This document shows positions 1-10,622 of a stretch of 64,000 nucleotides of DNA, piece after piece. The notes under the pieces were generated by a model. The model was not told where the DNA came from. It did not search any database and saw only the letters and a list, made by a program, of their open reading frames with translations. The position numbers and the translations under genes are program-made. Within the stretch, counting starts at the first letter, position 1, and each line of letters begins with the position of its first letter. The DNA comes from Methylomonas sp. UP202. Lineage in GTDB: Bacteria; Pseudomonadota; Gammaproteobacteria; Methylococcales; Methylomonadaceae. The DNA lies in contig NZ_CP123897.1 of NCBI RefSeq assembly GCF_029910655.1, positions 806,001-870,000 on the forward strand, written 5' to 3'.

Positions 1-194
1 TTTTATCCGGGGCGGCTGTAGATAATGTCAGAAATTCGGTCTTGGACGAGTTGGTTGTAACAGACACGATTCCGTTAAGTAACGAGTTGGTGGCTGTTGA
101 TAAGATTCGGCAGCTCAGTGTGGCGGAGATGCTGGCTGAAACAATCAGGCGGATCGCCGTAGGCGAGTCGGTTAGTTCGCTTTATGTGGATTAG
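1..194 (+). CDS. prs: Ribose-phosphate pyrophosphokinase, C-terminal end (partial)
   Basis: The frame is open from the window edge to a TAG at 192-194 and gives about 63 residues. They read like the end of Prs: the segment LVVTDTIPL corresponds to the conserved late beta strand of the enzyme, and MLAETIRRI and the short tail match the last helix. Prs makes PRPP from ribose-5-phosphate and ATP for nucleotide, His and Trp synthesis in the cytoplasm. The following rplY and pth genes are the usual gammaproteobacterial neighbours. The catalytic part lies outside the window. Confidence 0.93.
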   Translation, partial: LSGAAVDNVRNSVLDELVVTDTIPLSNELVAVDKIRQLSVAEMLAETIRRIAVGESVSSLYVD

Positions 195-249
195 GGTTTT
201 ATTAGTTTTTGGGCGAGTGCCTTTTGGGGTGCTGCTTTTGGAGAAATAA

Positions 250-846
250 ATGGCTAACGTATTTGAATTTGTAGCGGAATCTCGCTCAAGTGCTGGAAGT
301 AGTGCTTCGAAAGGGGTTCGTCGCATCGGTAAGGTTCCGGCGATTATTTATGGTGCTGGTGCTTCCCCGCAAATGCTGGTGCTGGATCACAATGAAGTTG
401 TTAAGCATTTGGAGCATGAGGCTGTTTACTCTCATGTGTTGGATGTGAAAATCGACGGTAAAACTGAAAAAGCCGTTTTGAAGCAGATTCAAAGACATCC
501 TGCCAAGCCGCAAATTCTTCACATGGATTTTATGCGTATCGATGAAACGCATAAGTTGAAAGTTCATGTGCCGTTGCACTTTGTTAACGAGGCGGTTTCC
601 GTTGGCGTTAAAAAAGGCGGCGTTGTTACTCATGCGATGGTCGATGTTGAGGTGCTTTGTTTGCCTGCGGCGTTGCCTGAGTTTATCGAGGTCGATTTGG
701 CTAAGGTCGAAATTGGCGAGGCCGTACACTTGTCCGATCTCAAATTGCCTAACGGTGTTGAGGTTGCTGCCCTTCAGCACGGTGCCGAGCATGATCATCC
801 TGTTGCACAAATCGTCAAATCTCGTTCTGGTGAAGAATCGGAATAA
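250..846 (+). CDS. rplY: 50S ribosomal protein L25, long (Ctc/TL5) form
   Basis: The product has 198 residues: an N-terminal L25 5S-rRNA-binding domain (about 1-95, with the typical RRIGKVPAIIYG segment) and a C-terminal TL5-type beta domain (about 100-190, with HLSDLKLPNGV). It binds 5S rRNA in the large subunit. The long two-domain form differs from the 94-residue enterobacterial protein but is common in other proteobacteria. The ATG at 250 follows a GGAGA Shine-Dalgarno. The gene sits 55 bases after prs and 12 bases before pth, so the three are probably cotranscribed. Confidence 0.96.
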   Translation: MANVFEFVAESRSSAGSSASKGVRRIGKVPAIIYGAGASPQMLVLDHNEVVKHLEHEAVYSHVLDVKIDGKTEKAVLKQIQRHPAKPQILHMDFMRIDETHKLKVHVPLHFVNEAVSVGVKKGGVVTHAMVDVEVLCLPAALPEFIEVDLAKVEIGEAVHLSDLKLPNGVEVAALQHGAEHDHPVAQIVKSRSGEESE

Positions 847-858
847 CAGTGTTTTTTG

Positions 859-1413
859 ATGATTAAGGTGCTGGTTGGTTTGGGTAATCCAGGTCGGCAG
901 TATGAAAAAACCCGGCATAATGTCGGGTTTTTGTTTCTCGATCATCTTTTGCTTGGTTCTGGTGGGCGCTGGCGAAATGTAAGTGGGTTTGAGGCGGAGA
1001 TTGGGGAGCTGGTTATCGGCAATAAGATGCTGGTGTTGGTAAAGCCTCAAACGTTTATGAACAGAAGCGGGTCTTCGGTTGCTAAGGTTTTAAAGTACTA
1101 CAAATTTGCGAGAGAAGCGATGCTGGTTGCTCACGACGACCTTGAGTTGCCGATGGGTGTGGTTAAAACCAAGCAGGGTGGCGGGCATTCAGGGCATAAC
1201 GGGCTTCGCGACATTATCGCGCATTTGGGTTCAAACGAGTTTGCTAGGTTGAGGTTCGGCATCGGGCGTCCAGACATAGGAGAGCGTGTCGCTGATTATG
1301 TGCTGAGCTCTCCTTCTAAGGAAGTGTTATCAAGGCAGCCTATGTTGTTTGATGCTGTCTCGGCCAAAATAGAAGGGATGCTTAATGGTGAAGAGCTTGT
1401 CTACGGGCTTTAA
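859..1413 (+). CDS. pth: Peptidyl-tRNA hydrolase
   Basis: This 184-residue cytosolic enzyme releases peptides from prematurely dropped peptidyl-tRNA so that the tRNA can be reused. The family signature is complete: GLGNPGRQYEKTRHNVG near the N-terminus carries the catalytic His, MNRSG is around residue 68, HDDLELP holds the Asp near 93, and GGHSGHNGLRDI follows. I chose the ATG at 859. An in-frame TTG at 856 would add one residue and is less likely. Length is close to the E. coli enzyme (194). It lies directly after rplY and before the tRNA cluster. Confidence 0.96.
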   Translation: MIKVLVGLGNPGRQYEKTRHNVGFLFLDHLLLGSGGRWRNVSGFEAEIGELVIGNKMLVLVKPQTFMNRSGSSVAKVLKYYKFAREAMLVAHDDLELPMGVVKTKQGGGHSGHNGLRDIIAHLGSNEFARLRFGIGRPDIGERVADYVLSSPSKEVLSRQPMLFDAVSAKIEGMLNGEELVYGL

Positions 1414-1420
1414 AAAGATA

Positions 1421-1449
1421 TTGACGGAAAGGTTTAAAACGAGGATAAT
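1421..1449 (+). promoter_or_regulatory. Sigma70-type promoter for the tRNA-tuf operon
   Basis: TTGACG at 1421-1426 and GATAAT at 1444-1449 are separated by exactly 17 bases. Transcription would start near 1456, ten bases before tRNA-Tyr. This is the best match to consensus between pth and the tRNA genes. Confidence 0.75.
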
Positions 1450-1465
1450 TGACTGATTAAGTAAA

Positions 1466-1550
1466 GGAGGGGTTCCCGAGCGGCCAAAGGGATCAGACTG
1501 TAAATCTGCCGGTTCTACCTTCGGAGGTTCGAATCCTCCCCCCTCCACCA
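1466..1550 (+). tRNA. tRNA-Tyr (anticodon GTA)
   Basis: This 85-nt class II tRNA has a long variable arm, the GGTTCGAATCC T arm, anticodon GTA at 1500-1502 and an encoded CCA end. It closely resembles E. coli tyrU, and the order Tyr-Gly-Thr-tuf is the same as in E. coli. Confidence 0.96.
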
Positions 1551-1574
1551 CTTCATTTGAAATTAGAAGGCTAC

Positions 1575-1648
1575 GCGGGTGTAGTTCAATGGTAGAACTC
1601 CAGCCTTCCAAGCTGATTGCGTGGGTTCGATTCCCATCACCCGCTCCA
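1575..1648 (+). tRNA. tRNA-Gly (anticodon TCC)
   Basis: This is a 74-nt cloverleaf with acceptor GCGGGTG pairing with CACCCGC, loop CTTCCAA giving anticodon TCC, T arm GGGTTCGATTCCC and an encoded CCA. It corresponds to E. coli glyT in the same cluster. Confidence 0.96.
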
Positions 1649-1667
1649 TTTTCTGGAAGTTTATTTT

Positions 1668-1743
<76 letters not shown>

Positions 1744-1778
1744 GTTTGGTTGATTGTTTTGTGTAGGGTGTTTTTACA

Positions 1779-2969
1779 ATGGCAAAAGAAAAATTTGAAA
1801 GAAAGAAACCGCACGTAAACGTGGGCACGATTGGTCACGTCGACCACGGAAAAACCACGTTGACCGCCGCGTTGACGAAAGTAATGGCGGAACTGCAAGG
1901 CGGTGAAGCAAAAGCTTTCGATCAAATTGACAATGCGCCAGAAGAGCGTGCGCGCGGTATTACTATTTCGACCTCGCACGTTGAATACGAGTCTGCGTCA
2001 CGCCACTACGCACACGTAGACTGCCCGGGTCACGCCGACTACGTCAAAAACATGATTACCGGCGCCGCTCAAATGGATGGCGCGATTTTAGTTTGCTCGG
2101 CCGCCGACGGTCCGATGCCGCAAACCCGCGAGCATATCCTGCTGTCTCGTCAGGTCGGCGTTCCGTACATCGTGGTGTTCCTGAATAAAGCCGACATGGT
2201 CGACGACGCGGAACTGATCGAGCTGGTTGAAATGGAAATTCGTGAATTGTTGAATCAATACGAATTCCCCGGCGACGACACCCCTATCATTATCGGCTCC
2301 GCACTGAAAGCGTTGGAAGGCGATCAAAGCGAAATCGGCGTGCAATCCGTCGTCAAGCTGGTTGAAGCACTGGACAGCTATATCCCTGAACCAGAGCGCG
2401 CGATCGACGGCAAATTCTTGATGCCGATCGAAGACGTCTTCTCGATTTCAGGCCGCGGTACCGTCGTTACCGGTCGTGTGGAACGTGGGATTATTAAAGT
2501 GGGTGAAGAGGTCGAGATCGTCGGCATTCGCGACACGCAGAAAACCACCTGTACCGGTGTAGAAATGTTCCGCAAACTGCTCGATCAAGGCCAAGCGGGC
2601 GACAATGTAGGTGTCTTGTTGCGTGGCACCAAACGCGACGACGTCGAACGCGGTCAAGTTCTGGCTCACGTGAACAGCATCAAGCCGCACTCGCACTTTA
2701 AAGCCGAAATTTACGTGCTGTCCAAGGAAGAGGGTGGTCGTCATACGCCATTTTTCAACGGCTATCGGCCGCAATTTTACTTCCGTACCACCGATGTCAC
2801 AGGCGCGGTTGAATTGCCGGAAGGCGTCGAAATGGTGATGCCTGGCGACAACATCTCGGTCACCGTCAAATTGATCTCACCGATCGCGATGGAAGACGGT
2901 CTGCGCTTTGCAATTCGCGAAGGCGGTCGCACCGTGGGTGCCGGCGTCGTGGCTTCAATTATCGAATAA
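1779..2969 (+). CDS. tuf: Elongation factor Tu, copy 1 (tRNA-linked)
   Basis: This 396-residue GTPase delivers aminoacyl-tRNA to the ribosome. G motifs are intact: [10 protein letters not shown] (about residue 19), DCPGHADYV (about 81) and NKADM (about 136), followed by the two beta-barrel domains. The protein is identical to the second copy at 17988-19178. The two DNA sequences match from the start codon onwards and differ, as far as I can see, at only four synonymous sites, all in the last 112 bases. It is probably expressed from the promoter before tRNA-Tyr, as in the E. coli tufB transcript. Confidence 0.98.
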   Translation: MAKEKFERKKPHVNVGTIGHVDHGKTTLTAALTKVMAELQGGEAKAFDQIDNAPEERARGITISTSHVEYESASRHYAHVDCPGHADYVKNMITGAAQMDGAILVCSAADGPMPQTREHILLSRQVGVPYIVVFLNKADMVDDAELIELVEMEIRELLNQYEFPGDDTPIIIGSALKALEGDQSEIGVQSVVKLVEALDSYIPEPERAIDGKFLMPIEDVFSISGRGTVVTGRVERGIIKVGEEVEIVGIRDTQKTTCTGVEMFRKLLDQGQAGDNVGVLLRGTKRDDVERGQVLAHVNSIKPHSHFKAEIYVLSKEEGGRHTPFFNGYRPQFYFRTTDVTGAVELPEGVEMVMPGDNISVTVKLISPIAMEDGLRFAIREGGRTVGAGVVASIIE

Positions 2970-3007
2970 GTTGCCTTTAGGCGACTGCACAATGAGTTCT
3001 CTGGAAT

Positions 3008-3083
3008 AGGTCAGTAGTTCAATTGGTAGAGCAGCGGTCTCCAAAACCGCAAGTTGGGGGTTCGAGTCCCTCCTGGCCTGCCA
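3008..3083 (+). tRNA. tRNA-Trp (anticodon CCA)
   Basis: This 76-nt cloverleaf has acceptor AGGTCAG pairing with CTGGCCT (one T-G pair), anticodon loop CTCCAAA, T arm GGGTTCGAGTCCC and GCCA at the 3' end. It lies between tuf and secE, with no promoter or terminator that I can see on its 5' side, so it is probably processed from the tuf transcript. Confidence 0.96.
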
Positions 3084-3121
3084 CCCAGGGTTTCTTTCTT
3101 ACTTACATCTTTAGTCAAGCA

Positions 3122-3502
3122 ATGAACGCACAGGCAGAAGAAGCTACCTCGGTAGGCGATATAGTAAAGCTGGCTTTTTCGCTGGTTGTTATGGTAGCGG
3201 GCATCGTTGCGTTTTATTATTTTTCGGATTTCCAGCTTCTCTACCGCGTTCTCGGATTAGTTGCATTGATTTCTGGGGCGGTTGCGGTTTCATTTACGAC
3301 CGCGAAGGGTAGAGAGTTTTGGGGTTTTATGCTTGAGGCCAAGCAGGAATTTAAGCGTATCGTGTGGCCAACTCGCGACGAAGCGGTCAGGACCACTTTG
3401 ATGGTGTTCCTGATGGTATTTATTGTCGGTCTGATATTGTGGTTGCTTGATATGTTCCTGTTTTGGGGTGTTCAGCTTTTGATGAATCTGGGGATTAAGT
3501 AA
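3122..3502 (+). CDS. secE: Preprotein translocase subunit SecE
   Basis: The product is a 126-residue inner-membrane subunit of the SecYEG channel. Three hydrophobic segments are visible (about 17-37, 42-60 and 95-120), as in the E. coli protein. The conserved cytoplasmic segment EFKRIVWPTRDEA precedes the last one. The frame is open further upstream, but that part lies inside tRNA-Trp, so the ATG at 3122 (MNAQAEE) is the sensible start despite a weak Shine-Dalgarno. The stop codon abuts the nusG start, and secE-nusG is a near-universal bacterial pair. Confidence 0.94.
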   Translation: MNAQAEEATSVGDIVKLAFSLVVMVAGIVAFYYFSDFQLLYRVLGLVALISGAVAVSFTTAKGREFWGFMLEAKQEFKRIVWPTRDEAVRTTLMVFLMVFIVGLILWLLDMFLFWGVQLLMNLGIK

Positions 3503-4036
3503 ATGGCGCTACGTTGGTATGTGGTTCACGCCTATTCGAATTTCGAAAATAAAGTCAAACAGGCCCTGGAAGAAAGAATCAAGCGCGAAGGCTTGAGCGA
3601 ATACTTCGGCAAGATTCTGGTCCCAACCGAAGAGGTCGTTGAAATGCGAATGGGGCAGCAGCGCAAAAGCGAGCGTAAGTTTTTTCCCGGATATGTTCTA
3701 GTACAGATGGAGTTGAACGACGAAACATGGCATTTGGTTAGAAACGTTCCTCGTGTATTAGGTTTTATTGGAGGTGCCTCCGATAAACCTTCGCCGATTT
3801 CTGACAAAGAGGCGATGGCGATACTGAGTAGGGTTGAAGAAGGTGTGAACAAACCTCGCCCGAAAGTGTTGTTTGAAGTTGGTGAGGTGGTTCGCATCGT
3901 TGATGGGCCGTTCAAGGACTTCAACGGAAGTATCGAAGAAGTCAATTATGAAAAAAGCCGTTTGCGCGTTTCGGTCCTGATTTTCGGAAGGTCTACTCCA
4001 GTTGAGTTAGAGTTTGGACAGGTTGAAAAAGTCTAA
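3503..4036 (+). CDS. nusG: Transcription termination/antitermination factor NusG
   Basis: The product has 177 residues: an NGN domain (about 1-115) starting with [15 protein letters not shown] and a C-terminal KOW domain (about 125-177, with [16 protein letters not shown]). It binds RNA polymerase across the clamp, suppresses pausing, and links to Rho or to ribosomal protein S10. The ATG directly follows the secE stop with no gap. A rho-independent hairpin follows the gene. Confidence 0.97.
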   Translation: MALRWYVVHAYSNFENKVKQALEERIKREGLSEYFGKILVPTEEVVEMRMGQQRKSERKFFPGYVLVQMELNDETWHLVRNVPRVLGFIGGASDKPSPISDKEAMAILSRVEEGVNKPRPKVLFEVGEVVRIVDGPFKDFNGSIEEVNYEKSRLRVSVLIFGRSTPVELEFGQVEKV

Positions 4037-4057
4037 TTCTTGTATTGAGATTTTGTG

Positions 4058-4093
4058 AAAATCCCTGTCATCGAGGTGGCAGGGATTTTTGTT
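4058..4093 (+). terminator. Rho-independent terminator after nusG
   Basis: A stem of about 13 bp is formed by AAAATCCCTG plus three more bases on the left and GGCAGGGATTTT on the right, with a six-base loop. It ends in a T run. It separates secE-nusG from rplK-rplA, at least partially. Confidence 0.85.
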
Positions 4094-4137
4094 TGTTGGG
4101 GAGCTGGAAAGCGTTAATACCCGTTTAGGAGCGAAAA

Positions 4138-4569
4138 ATGGCAAAAAAAATTGATTCGTACATCAAGCTGCAGGTGAAAGCAGGCGAGGCAAATCCAAGT
4201 CCACCGGTGGGCCCCGCGCTTGGTCAGCGCGGTGTTAACATCATGGAGTTTTGTAAGGCTTTTAATGCCCGCACTCAAGAGGTTGAAAAAGGCTTGCCTC
4301 TTCCCGTTGTAATTACGGTTTACAGCGACAAGAGCTTCACCTTTATTACTAAAACACCGCCTGCATCAATTTTGCTTAAAAAAGCGGTTGGAATTAAAAG
4401 CGGCAGCAGTAAGCCGAATTCCAATAAAGTTGGTACCGTTACGCGCGAACAACTCGAAGAAATCGCGAAAACTAAAATGGAAGATTTGAATGCGGCCGAT
4501 ATGGAAGGGGCGATTAAAACAATCGCAGGTAGCGCTCGTAGCATGGGTTTGAATGTGGAGGGCGTGTAA
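4138..4569 (+). CDS. rplK: 50S ribosomal protein L11
   Basis: This 143-residue protein forms the GTPase-associated centre with 23S rRNA and L10. The proline-rich N-terminal segment [15 protein letters not shown], the thiostrepton-contact region, is intact. The C-terminal RNA-binding domain includes [18 protein letters not shown] Shine-Dalgarno precedes the ATG. The stop overlaps the rplA start by one base (TAATG), which suggests translational coupling. Confidence 0.98.
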   Translation: MAKKIDSYIKLQVKAGEANPSPPVGPALGQRGVNIMEFCKAFNARTQEVEKGLPLPVVITVYSDKSFTFITKTPPASILLKKAVGIKSGSSKPNSNKVGTVTREQLEEIAKTKMEDLNAADMEGAIKTIAGSARSMGLNVEGV

Positions 4570-5264
4570 TGGCTAAAATCACTAAACGTGCAAAAGCAAT
4601 CAAGGAAAAAGTTTCTAGAAATAAACAGTACAGTATTTCAGAAGCAATTGGTTTGTTAAAAGAATTCGCCAATAGCAAATTCGACGAGTCAGTCGATATT
4701 AGCGTTAATCTCGGTGTCGACCCTAGAAAATCCGATCAGAACGTTCGTGGTGCTTCCGTGTTGCCGCACGGGACAGGTAAAACCGTGAGAGTGGCGGTTT
4801 TTACCCAAGGCCCAAATGCCGATGCCGCTAAAGAAGCCGGTGCCGATATCGTTGGTATGGACGATTTGGCCGAACAAGTTAAGCGCGGCGAAATGAATTT
4901 CGATGTGGTTATTGCGTCTCCCGACGCGATGCGGGTCGTCGGTCAGCTTGGTCAAATCCTGGGTCCAAGAGGCTTAATGCCAAATCCGAAGGTCGGCACG
5001 GTGACGCCTGATGTTGCTACTGCCGTGAAAAACGCAAAATCGGGTCAAGTTAGGTACCGGACGGATAAGGCTGGCATTATTCATTGTTCTATCGGTAAGG
5101 TTTCATTCGATGAAGTGGCAATTAAACAAAATCTGGAGTTTTTGATTGCCGACCTTAAAAAAGCGAAGCCGACCGCCGCGAAAGGGGTTTATCTGAAAAA
5201 GATTTCCTTGTCTTCGACAATGGGGCCAGGCTTGTCTATCGACCAAAGCAGCGTCGATATCTAA
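4569..5264 (+). CDS. rplA: 50S ribosomal protein L1
   Basis: This 231-residue protein of the mobile L1 stalk helps release deacylated tRNA from the E site. The family signature around [14 protein letters not shown] (about residues 137-150) is present. In enterobacteria L1 represses its own rplK-rplA mRNA; I did not identify the site here. It starts on the last base of the rplK stop. Confidence 0.98.
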   Translation: MAKITKRAKAIKEKVSRNKQYSISEAIGLLKEFANSKFDESVDISVNLGVDPRKSDQNVRGASVLPHGTGKTVRVAVFTQGPNADAAKEAGADIVGMDDLAEQVKRGEMNFDVVIASPDAMRVVGQLGQILGPRGLMPNPKVGTVTPDVATAVKNAKSGQVRYRTDKAGIIHCSIGKVSFDEVAIKQNLEFLIADLKKAKPTAAKGVYLKKISLSSTMGPGLSIDQSSVDI

Positions 5265-5274
5265 ACACATTCAC

Positions 5275-5433
5275 GACTTTGGGTTGCCGGTAAACGGCAA
5301 CCGTCAAAGACCGTAGGGGCGAAAGCTTAATCATCCTACGCAGACGGAAGCTGGAACCATCGATGGTGAAAGGGACCGTAAGGAGCATCGCAAAGATGCG
5401 TTTTATTGTTTCTGATATCACATCGGAAAATAA
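5275..5433 (+). ncRNA. Ribosomal protein L10 leader (autoregulatory mRNA structure)
   Basis: The 181-base gap between rplA and rplJ is rich in secondary structure. GGTTGCC (5282-5288) pairs with GGCAACC (5296-5302), CGTAGG (5312-5317) pairs with CCTACG (5335-5340), and a small GCATC/GATGC hairpin is near 5393-5407. Position and layout match the known L10(L12)4-binding leader that represses rplJ-rplL translation. The assignment is by position and pairing, not by a covariance-model score. Confidence 0.8.
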
Positions 5434-5445
5434 TTGGAGAAAAAT

Positions 5446-5940
5446 GTGGCACTCAATTTAGATGGCAAAAAAGTTGTCGTAGAGGAAGTTGCTGAATTCG
5501 CCGCCAAAGCCCACTCCGCAGTTGCTGCGGAATATCGTGGATTGACCGTTACCCAATTGACGAAATTGCGTAAAACCGCGAGAGAAACGGGCGTTTACTT
5601 GCGAGTAGTCAAGAACACATTGGCTAAACGTGCTGTTGCGGGAACTGAATTTGAATGTATGCAGGAGGGTCTGGTCGGACCGCTGATCCTGGCATTTTCA
5701 ATGGAAGATCCAGGCGCCGCCGCGCGATTGGTAAGCGATTTCGCGAAAGAAAACAATAAACTGGTTGCGAAGGTTGTTGCGATCGGTGGTCAAGCATTTG
5801 ATGGTTCCGAACTGGAGCGCTTGGCCAGACTGCCGACTCGTGATCAGGGCATCAGTATGCTGATGTCGGTCATGAAAGCCCCCGTCGAGAAACTCGCCAG
5901 AACTTTGGCGGCTATCAGAGACGAGAGAGAAGCGGCATAA
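5446..5940 (+). CDS. rplJ: 50S ribosomal protein L10
   Basis: This 164-residue base of the L7/L12 stalk binds 23S rRNA and carries the L12 dimers on its C-terminal helix. The start is the GTG at 5446, giving MALNLDGKK, which aligns with the E. coli N-terminus MALNLQDK. It is preceded by TTGGAGA at a good distance. An in-frame TTG at 5434 overlaps that Shine-Dalgarno and is rejected. Internal motifs include EYRGLTV and VKNTLAKRA. It follows the L10 leader, its probable autoregulatory site, and precedes rplL. Confidence 0.97.
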   Translation: MALNLDGKKVVVEEVAEFAAKAHSAVAAEYRGLTVTQLTKLRKTARETGVYLRVVKNTLAKRAVAGTEFECMQEGLVGPLILAFSMEDPGAAARLVSDFAKENNKLVAKVVAIGGQAFDGSELERLARLPTRDQGISMLMSVMKAPVEKLARTLAAIRDEREAA

Positions 5941-5987
5941 CTATCGCCTTAACCAGTTAAGTAGTATTAAATTTAGAGGAATTAAGA

Positions 5988-6359
5988 ATGGCAATCTCAA
6001 AAGAAGATATTTTGGAAGCAGTCGCGAACATGACTGTCATGGAAATCGTTGATTTGATTTCTGCAATGGAAGAAAAATTCGGCGTATCCGCGGCTGCTGC
6101 AGTCGCGATAGCTGCTCCGGCTGCGGCGGCGGCGGTTGTCGAAGAACAAACCGAATTTGATGTAATTTTGACCGGCTTCGGTGAAAACAAAGTCGCGGTC
6201 ATTAAAGCTGTACGCGGATTGACCGGTTTGGGCTTGAAAGAAGCAAAAGACGCTGTCGAAGGTGCACCTACGACTGTCAAAGAAGCTGTGAACAAAGCAG
6301 AAGCAGAAGCCGCCAAGAAAGAACTGGAAGACGCAGGCGCAACTGTCGAAATTAAATAA
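5988..6359 (+). CDS. rplL: 50S ribosomal protein L7/L12
   Basis: The product has 123 residues: an N-terminal dimerisation helix (1-33), an Ala-rich hinge (about 36-52) and a C-terminal factor-binding domain (about 56-123) with the typical [12 protein letters not shown] and [15 protein letters not shown] segments. As the multicopy stalk protein it recruits EF-Tu, EF-G and IF2. It has a strong Shine-Dalgarno, AGAGGA. A hairpin before rpoB follows and would allow more L12 than RNA polymerase to be made. Confidence 0.98.
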   Translation: MAISKEDILEAVANMTVMEIVDLISAMEEKFGVSAAAAVAIAAPAAAAAVVEEQTEFDVILTGFGENKVAVIKAVRGLTGLGLKEAKDAVEGAPTTVKEAVNKAEAEAAKKELEDAGATVEIK

Positions 6360-6401
6360 TTATTTCGACAGCACCTTGGGCAGCGAATGCCCAGCAAACC
6401 G

Positions 6402-6431
6402 GGCTGGCGGTATTTTACCGCCGGCCTTTTA
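6402..6431 (+). terminator. Attenuator-like hairpin between rplL and rpoB
   Basis: GGCTGGCGGTA and TACCGCCGGCC form an 11-bp stem (one T-G pair) with a TTTT loop and a short T run. A smaller stem, TGGGCA/TGCCCA (6377-6393), lies just upstream. In E. coli the same gap carries a partial terminator and an RNase III site; a like role is inferred. Confidence 0.7.
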
Positions 6432-6488
6432 CTGTTTGTCAAACAAACGGTAGTAAATCATCCCTGACGACGAAGGTATAGAAGCAAT

Positions 6489-9400
6489 ATGGCCTATTCT
6501 TTTACCGAAAAAAAGCGCATCCGTAATAATTTTGGGAAAGGTTCGGAAGTACTCGAAGTTCCCTATCTCTTAGCAACACAGATTGATTCTTACGCAAATT
6601 TTTTGCAGTTGGGCGCGGACCCAGAAAAAAGACGCAATCAAGGATTACATGCTGCATTTTCGAGTGTATTTCCGGTGGTTAGCCACTCAGGATACGCGGT
6701 TCTGGAATATGTCAAGTATCGTTTAGGTGAGCCGGCGTTCGACGTCAGAGAGTGTCAGCAGCGGGGGGCCACTTTCTCCGCGCCATTGCGCGTAATGGTG
6801 CGCTTGGTGATTTACGACAAGGACGCCCCTGCCAATACCAAAGTCGTAAAAGATATTCGCGAGCAAGAAGTCTACATGGGTGAGTTACCGTTGATGACTG
6901 AAAACGGCACGTTCGTTATCAATGGAACTGAGCGCGTCATCGTGTCGCAATTACATCGTTCGCCTGGGGTGTTTTTCGATCACGATAAGGGTAAGACTCA
7001 CTCTTCCGGTAAATTGCTGTTTAACGCTCGAGTGATTCCGTATCGCGGCTCTTGGTTGGATTTCGAGTTCGACCACAAAGACGCGGTTTATGTGCGTATC
7101 GACCGCCGCAGAAAGATTCCGGCAACGATCTTGCTGCGCGCCTTGGGTTACGACAACGAAGAAATGATTCAAATTTTCTTCGACACCAATAAGTTTTCGT
7201 TGACTGCCGACAAATTCATGTTCCACGTGATTCCGGAACGGCTGCGTGGCGAAATGGCGGTGTTTGACATAAAGCATGACGGTAAAGTGCTGATCGAAGA
7301 AGGTCGGCGCATCACCGCGAAACACGTTCGCCAACTCGAAAAATCCGGCGTCACCGAGATCGAGGTGCCACGCGATTATTTGTTCGGGAAGATTCTTGGG
7401 CACAACGTTGTGGATACAGCCACTGGCGAATTGTTAGCCAGCGTTAACGACGAATTGACCGAAAACCTGTTGCAAAAACTGATCGATGCCGGTGTCAGCG
7501 AGATCAACACCTTGTACGTAAACGATTTGGATCGGGGCCCATATATTTCCAACTCGATGCGCCTGGATACGACAACCAATCGCTTGGAGGCCTTGGTAGA
7601 AATTTACCGGATGATGCGCCCAGGTGAACCGCCCACGGTCGAATCCGCCGAAAACCTGTTCGAGAACCTGTTTTTCACCGACGAGCGTTACGATTTGTCG
7701 GCAGTCGGCCGGATGAAGTTTAATCGGCGCTTGGGCCGAGAGGAAATCATCGGTACGGGCACGTTGAGCAAGGAAGACATCATCGACGTATTGAAGGAGT
7801 TGATCAAAATCCGTAACGGAAACGGCATTGTCGATGACATCGATCATTTAGGTAATCGCCGGGTACGGTCGGTGGGCGAGATGATTGAAAACCAATTTCG
7901 GATCGGATTGGTGCGAGTCGAGCGAGCAGTTCGAGAGCGCTTAACTCTGGCTGATTCCGAAGGGCTGATGCCGCAAGAAATTATTAACGCTAAGCCTGTG
8001 TCTGCCGCAGTGAAAGAGTTTTTCGGCTCCAGCCAATTGTCGCAGTTTATGGATCAAAACAATCCATTGTCGCAAGTGACCCACAAGCGCAGGGTCTCCG
8101 CGTTGGGTCCAGGCGGTTTGGCCAGGGAGCGTGCCGGTTTCGAGGTTCGCGACGTTCATACCACGCACTACGGTCGGGTTTGTCCGATCGAAACGCCGGA
8201 GGGACCAAATATCGGTTTGATCAACTCGTTGTCGGTCTACGCCAGGACTAACGAATACGGCTTTCTTGAAACGCCGTACCGGAAGGTAGTCAACGGTATG
8301 GTGACCGATCAAGTCGATTATATTTCGGCCATCGAGGAAGGCGAGTATGTAATTGCGCAGTCCAGTGTCGCGGTAGACGAACACGGTAAATTGGTCGAAG
8401 GCTTGGTATCCTGCCGCTACAAAGACGAATTTACGTTAGCTTCGTCAGAGACCGTGCAATATATGGACGTGTCCTCTAAACAAATCGTTTCGGTCGCGGC
8501 ATCGATTATTCCATTCTTGGAACACGACGACGCTAACCGGGCGTTGATGGGCTCCAACATGCAACGGCAAGCGGTTCCGACCTTACGAGCGGAGAAACCG
8601 CTGGTTGGTACCGGTATGGAGCGTGTCGTCGCCAAAGATTCCGGCGTAACTGTTGTGGCGACCCGTGGCGGTCGTATCGAAGCGGTTGACGCGGCCAGGA
8701 TCGTGGTGCGAGCCAACGATAATGAAACGGTCGCCGGCGTACCGGGTGTCGATATTTACAACCTGATTAAATACACCCGGTCTAACCAAAACACCTGCAT
8801 TAATCAGAAGCCGCTGGTTAAATTGGGCGATATCGTTAATAAGGGCGACATCCTCGCCGACGGTCCTTCTACCGACTTGGGCGAGTTGGCTTTGGGGCAA
8901 AACATGCTGATCGCCTTCATGCCTTGGAACGGCTACAACTTTGAAGACTCGATTCTAGTCTCTGAGCGCGTGGTTAAGGAAGATCGTTTCACGACAATCC
9001 ATATCGAAGAGAAAACTTGCGTCGCCAGGGAGACGAAGCACGCTCCGGAGGAGATTACCGCCGATATCCCGAATGTCAGCGAGGAAGCTTTATCGAAGTT
9101 GGACGAGTCCGGTATCGTTTATGTCGGTGCCGAAGTCAAGGGTGGCGACATCCTGGTCGGAAAAGTTACGCCCAAGGGCGAGACTCAACTGACGCCGGAA
9201 GAAAAACTGTTACGGGCTATTTTCGGCGAAAAAGCCGCAGACGTTAAAGACACCTCGTTACGGGTGCCTGGCAACGTAAGGGGTACCGTTATCGACGTGC
9301 AGGTATTTACTCGCGACGGTGTCAAGAAAGATAAGCGCGCCCTGGAAATCGAAGAAGCTGAAATCAAGCGTTATCGGAAGGATTTGGATGATCAGCTGAA

Positions 9401-10565
9401 AATTGTCGAGCACGATATTTTCGCGCGGGTCAAAGCGATGTTAGTTGGTAAGAAAGCTGAAAAAGGTCCGAATGGTCTGAAAAAAGGCGAGGAAATCGTT
9501 CGCGAGTATCTGGATAGTTTGGTCCCTTCGGAGTTGATGAAAATCAAAACCCAAGACGAGGATATCAACGTTCAATTGGAAACGATCGCCGAGCATATCG
9601 AGCAACAACGCAAGGAATTCGACGAACGTTTCGAACAGAAAAAGAAAAAAATCACGATGGGCGACGATTTGGCGCCTGGCGTGCTGAAGATGGTCAAGGT
9701 TTATTTGGCGGTCAAGAAGCGTATTCAGCCCGGCGACAAGATGGCGGGTCGACATGGAAATAAAGGGGTTATCTCCCAAATCGTGCCGATCGAAGACATG
9801 CCTTACACGGCGGACGGTAATCCGATCGATATCCTGCTGAATCCGTTGGGCGTACCTTCGCGGATGAACGTCGGGCAGGTGTTGGAAACCCATTTGGGTT
9901 GGGCCTCGAAAGGCTTGGGCATCAAAATCGGCAAAATGCTGGAAGCTCAGGCCAAAGTTGTTGAAATTCGCGGTTATCTCGAAAAAATCTATAACTGCAG
10001 CGGACGGAAGGAAGATTTGGATTCGTTCTCCGATAAAGAGGTGCTGGAGTTGGCGGCCAATTTAGTTGGTGGCGTCCCGATGGCAACCCCGGTTTTCGAC
10101 GGCGCATCCGAGGATGATATCCGGGAAATGTTGCGTCTGGCCGATCTGCCTGAACACGGACAAACTCGGCTTTACGACGGGTTAACCGGTGAACCGTTCG
10201 AGCGTGAAGTCACCGTCGGCTACATGTACATGCTCAAATTGAACCACTTGGTGGATGACAAAATGCACGCGCGTTCCACGGGGCCATATAGCTTGGTCAC
10301 TCAGCAACCGCTGGGCGGAAAGGCGCAATTCGGCGGCCAGCGTTTTGGGGAGATGGAGGTGTGGGCCTTGGAGGCTTACGGCGCCGCTTATACCCTACAG
10401 GAAATGTTGACTGTGAAATCCGACGACGTTACAGGCCGCACCCGAATGTATAAAAACATTGTCGACGGAAACCATTCAATGGAAGCGGGAATGCCGGAAT
10501 CCTTCAACGTTTTGGTCAAGGAAATACGTTCGCTTGGCGTCAATATTGAAATGGAACAAGAGTAA
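6489..10565 (+). CDS. rpoB: DNA-directed RNA polymerase subunit beta
   Basis: This 1,358-residue catalytic subunit is slightly longer than the E. coli protein (1,342). The rifampicin region (about 510-575) reads [18 protein letters not shown] and [13 protein letters not shown], which is the wild-type, sensitive-looking sequence. The active-site segments [14 protein letters not shown] and [11 protein letters not shown] are intact, and the C-terminal [17 protein letters not shown] anchors beta'. It follows the rplL attenuator; rpoC starts 57 bases downstream. Confidence 0.99.
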   Translation: MAYSFTEKKRIRNNFGKGSEVLEVPYLLATQIDSYANFLQLGADPEKRRNQGLHAAFSSVFPVVSHSGYAVLEYVKYRLGEPAFDVRECQQRGATFSAPLRVMVRLVIYDKDAPANTKVVKDIREQEVYMGELPLMTENGTFVINGTERVIVSQLHRSPGVFFDHDKGKTHSSGKLLFNARVIPYRGSWLDFEFDHKDAVYVRIDRRRKIPATILLRALGYDNEEMIQIFFDTNKFSLTADKFMFHVIPERLRGEMAVFDIKHDGKVLIEEGRRITAKHVRQLEKSGVTEIEVPRDYLFGKILGHNVVDTATGELLASVNDELTENLLQKLIDAGVSEINTLYVNDLDRGPYISNSMRLDTTTNRLEALVEIYRMMRPGEPPTVESAENLFENLFFTDERYDLSAVGRMKFNRRLGREEIIGTGTLSKEDIIDVLKELIKIRNGNGIVDDIDHLGNRRVRSVGEMIENQFRIGLVRVERAVRERLTLADSEGLMPQEIINAKPVSAAVKEFFGSSQLSQFMDQNNPLSQVTHKRRVSALGPGGLARERAGFEVRDVHTTHYGRVCPIETPEGPNIGLINSLSVYARTNEYGFLETPYRKVVNGMVTDQVDYISAIEEGEYVIAQSSVAVDEHGKLVEGLVSCRYKDEFTLASSETVQYMDVSSKQIVSVAASIIPFLEHDDANRALMGSNMQRQAVPTLRAEKPLVGTGMERVVAKDSGVTVVATRGGRIEAVDAARIVVRANDNETVAGVPGVDIYNLIKYTRSNQNTCINQKPLVKLGDIVNKGDILADGPSTDLGELALGQNMLIAFMPWNGYNFEDSILVSERVVKEDRFTTIHIEEKTCVARETKHAPEEITADIPNVSEEALSKLDESGIVYVGAEVKGGDILVGKVTPKGETQLTPEEKLLRAIFGEKAADVKDTSLRVPGNVRGTVIDVQVFTRDGVKKDKRALEIEEAEIKRYRKDLDDQLKIVEHDIFARVKAMLVGKKAEKGPNGLKKGEEIVREYLDSLVPSELMKIKTQDEDINVQLETIAEHIEQQRKEFDERFEQKKKKITMGDDLAPGVLKMVKVYLAVKKRIQPGDKMAGRHGNKGVISQIVPIEDMPYTADGNPIDILLNPLGVPSRMNVGQVLETHLGWASKGLGIKIGKMLEAQAKVVEIRGYLEKIYNCSGRKEDLDSFSDKEVLELAANLVGGVPMATPVFDGASEDDIREMLRLADLPEHGQTRLYDGLTGEPFEREVTVGYMYMLKLNHLVDDKMHARSTGPYSLVTQQPLGGKAQFGGQRFGEMEVWALEAYGAAYTLQEMLTVKSDDVTGRTRMYKNIVDGNHSMEAGMPESFNVLVKEIRSLGVNIEMEQE

Positions 10566-10622
10566 TCGGGCTCTGGATTTGGTTCTGGATAACATCGGAT
10601 AACAATTAAAGAGGATAAGCTC

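Noticed and set aside
2970..3007. Terminator between tuf and tRNA-Trp
   Set aside because: A 7-bp stem (AGTTGCC/GGCGACT) exists but has no T run; more likely a processing signal or chance.
3023..3121. Upstream extension of secE into tRNA-Trp
   Set aside because: The added residues are tRNA sequence; the family start is MNAQAEE at 3122.
4093..4120. Promoter before rplK
   Set aside because: TTGTTG and TAATAC are weak, with poor -10 agreement; not enough to call.
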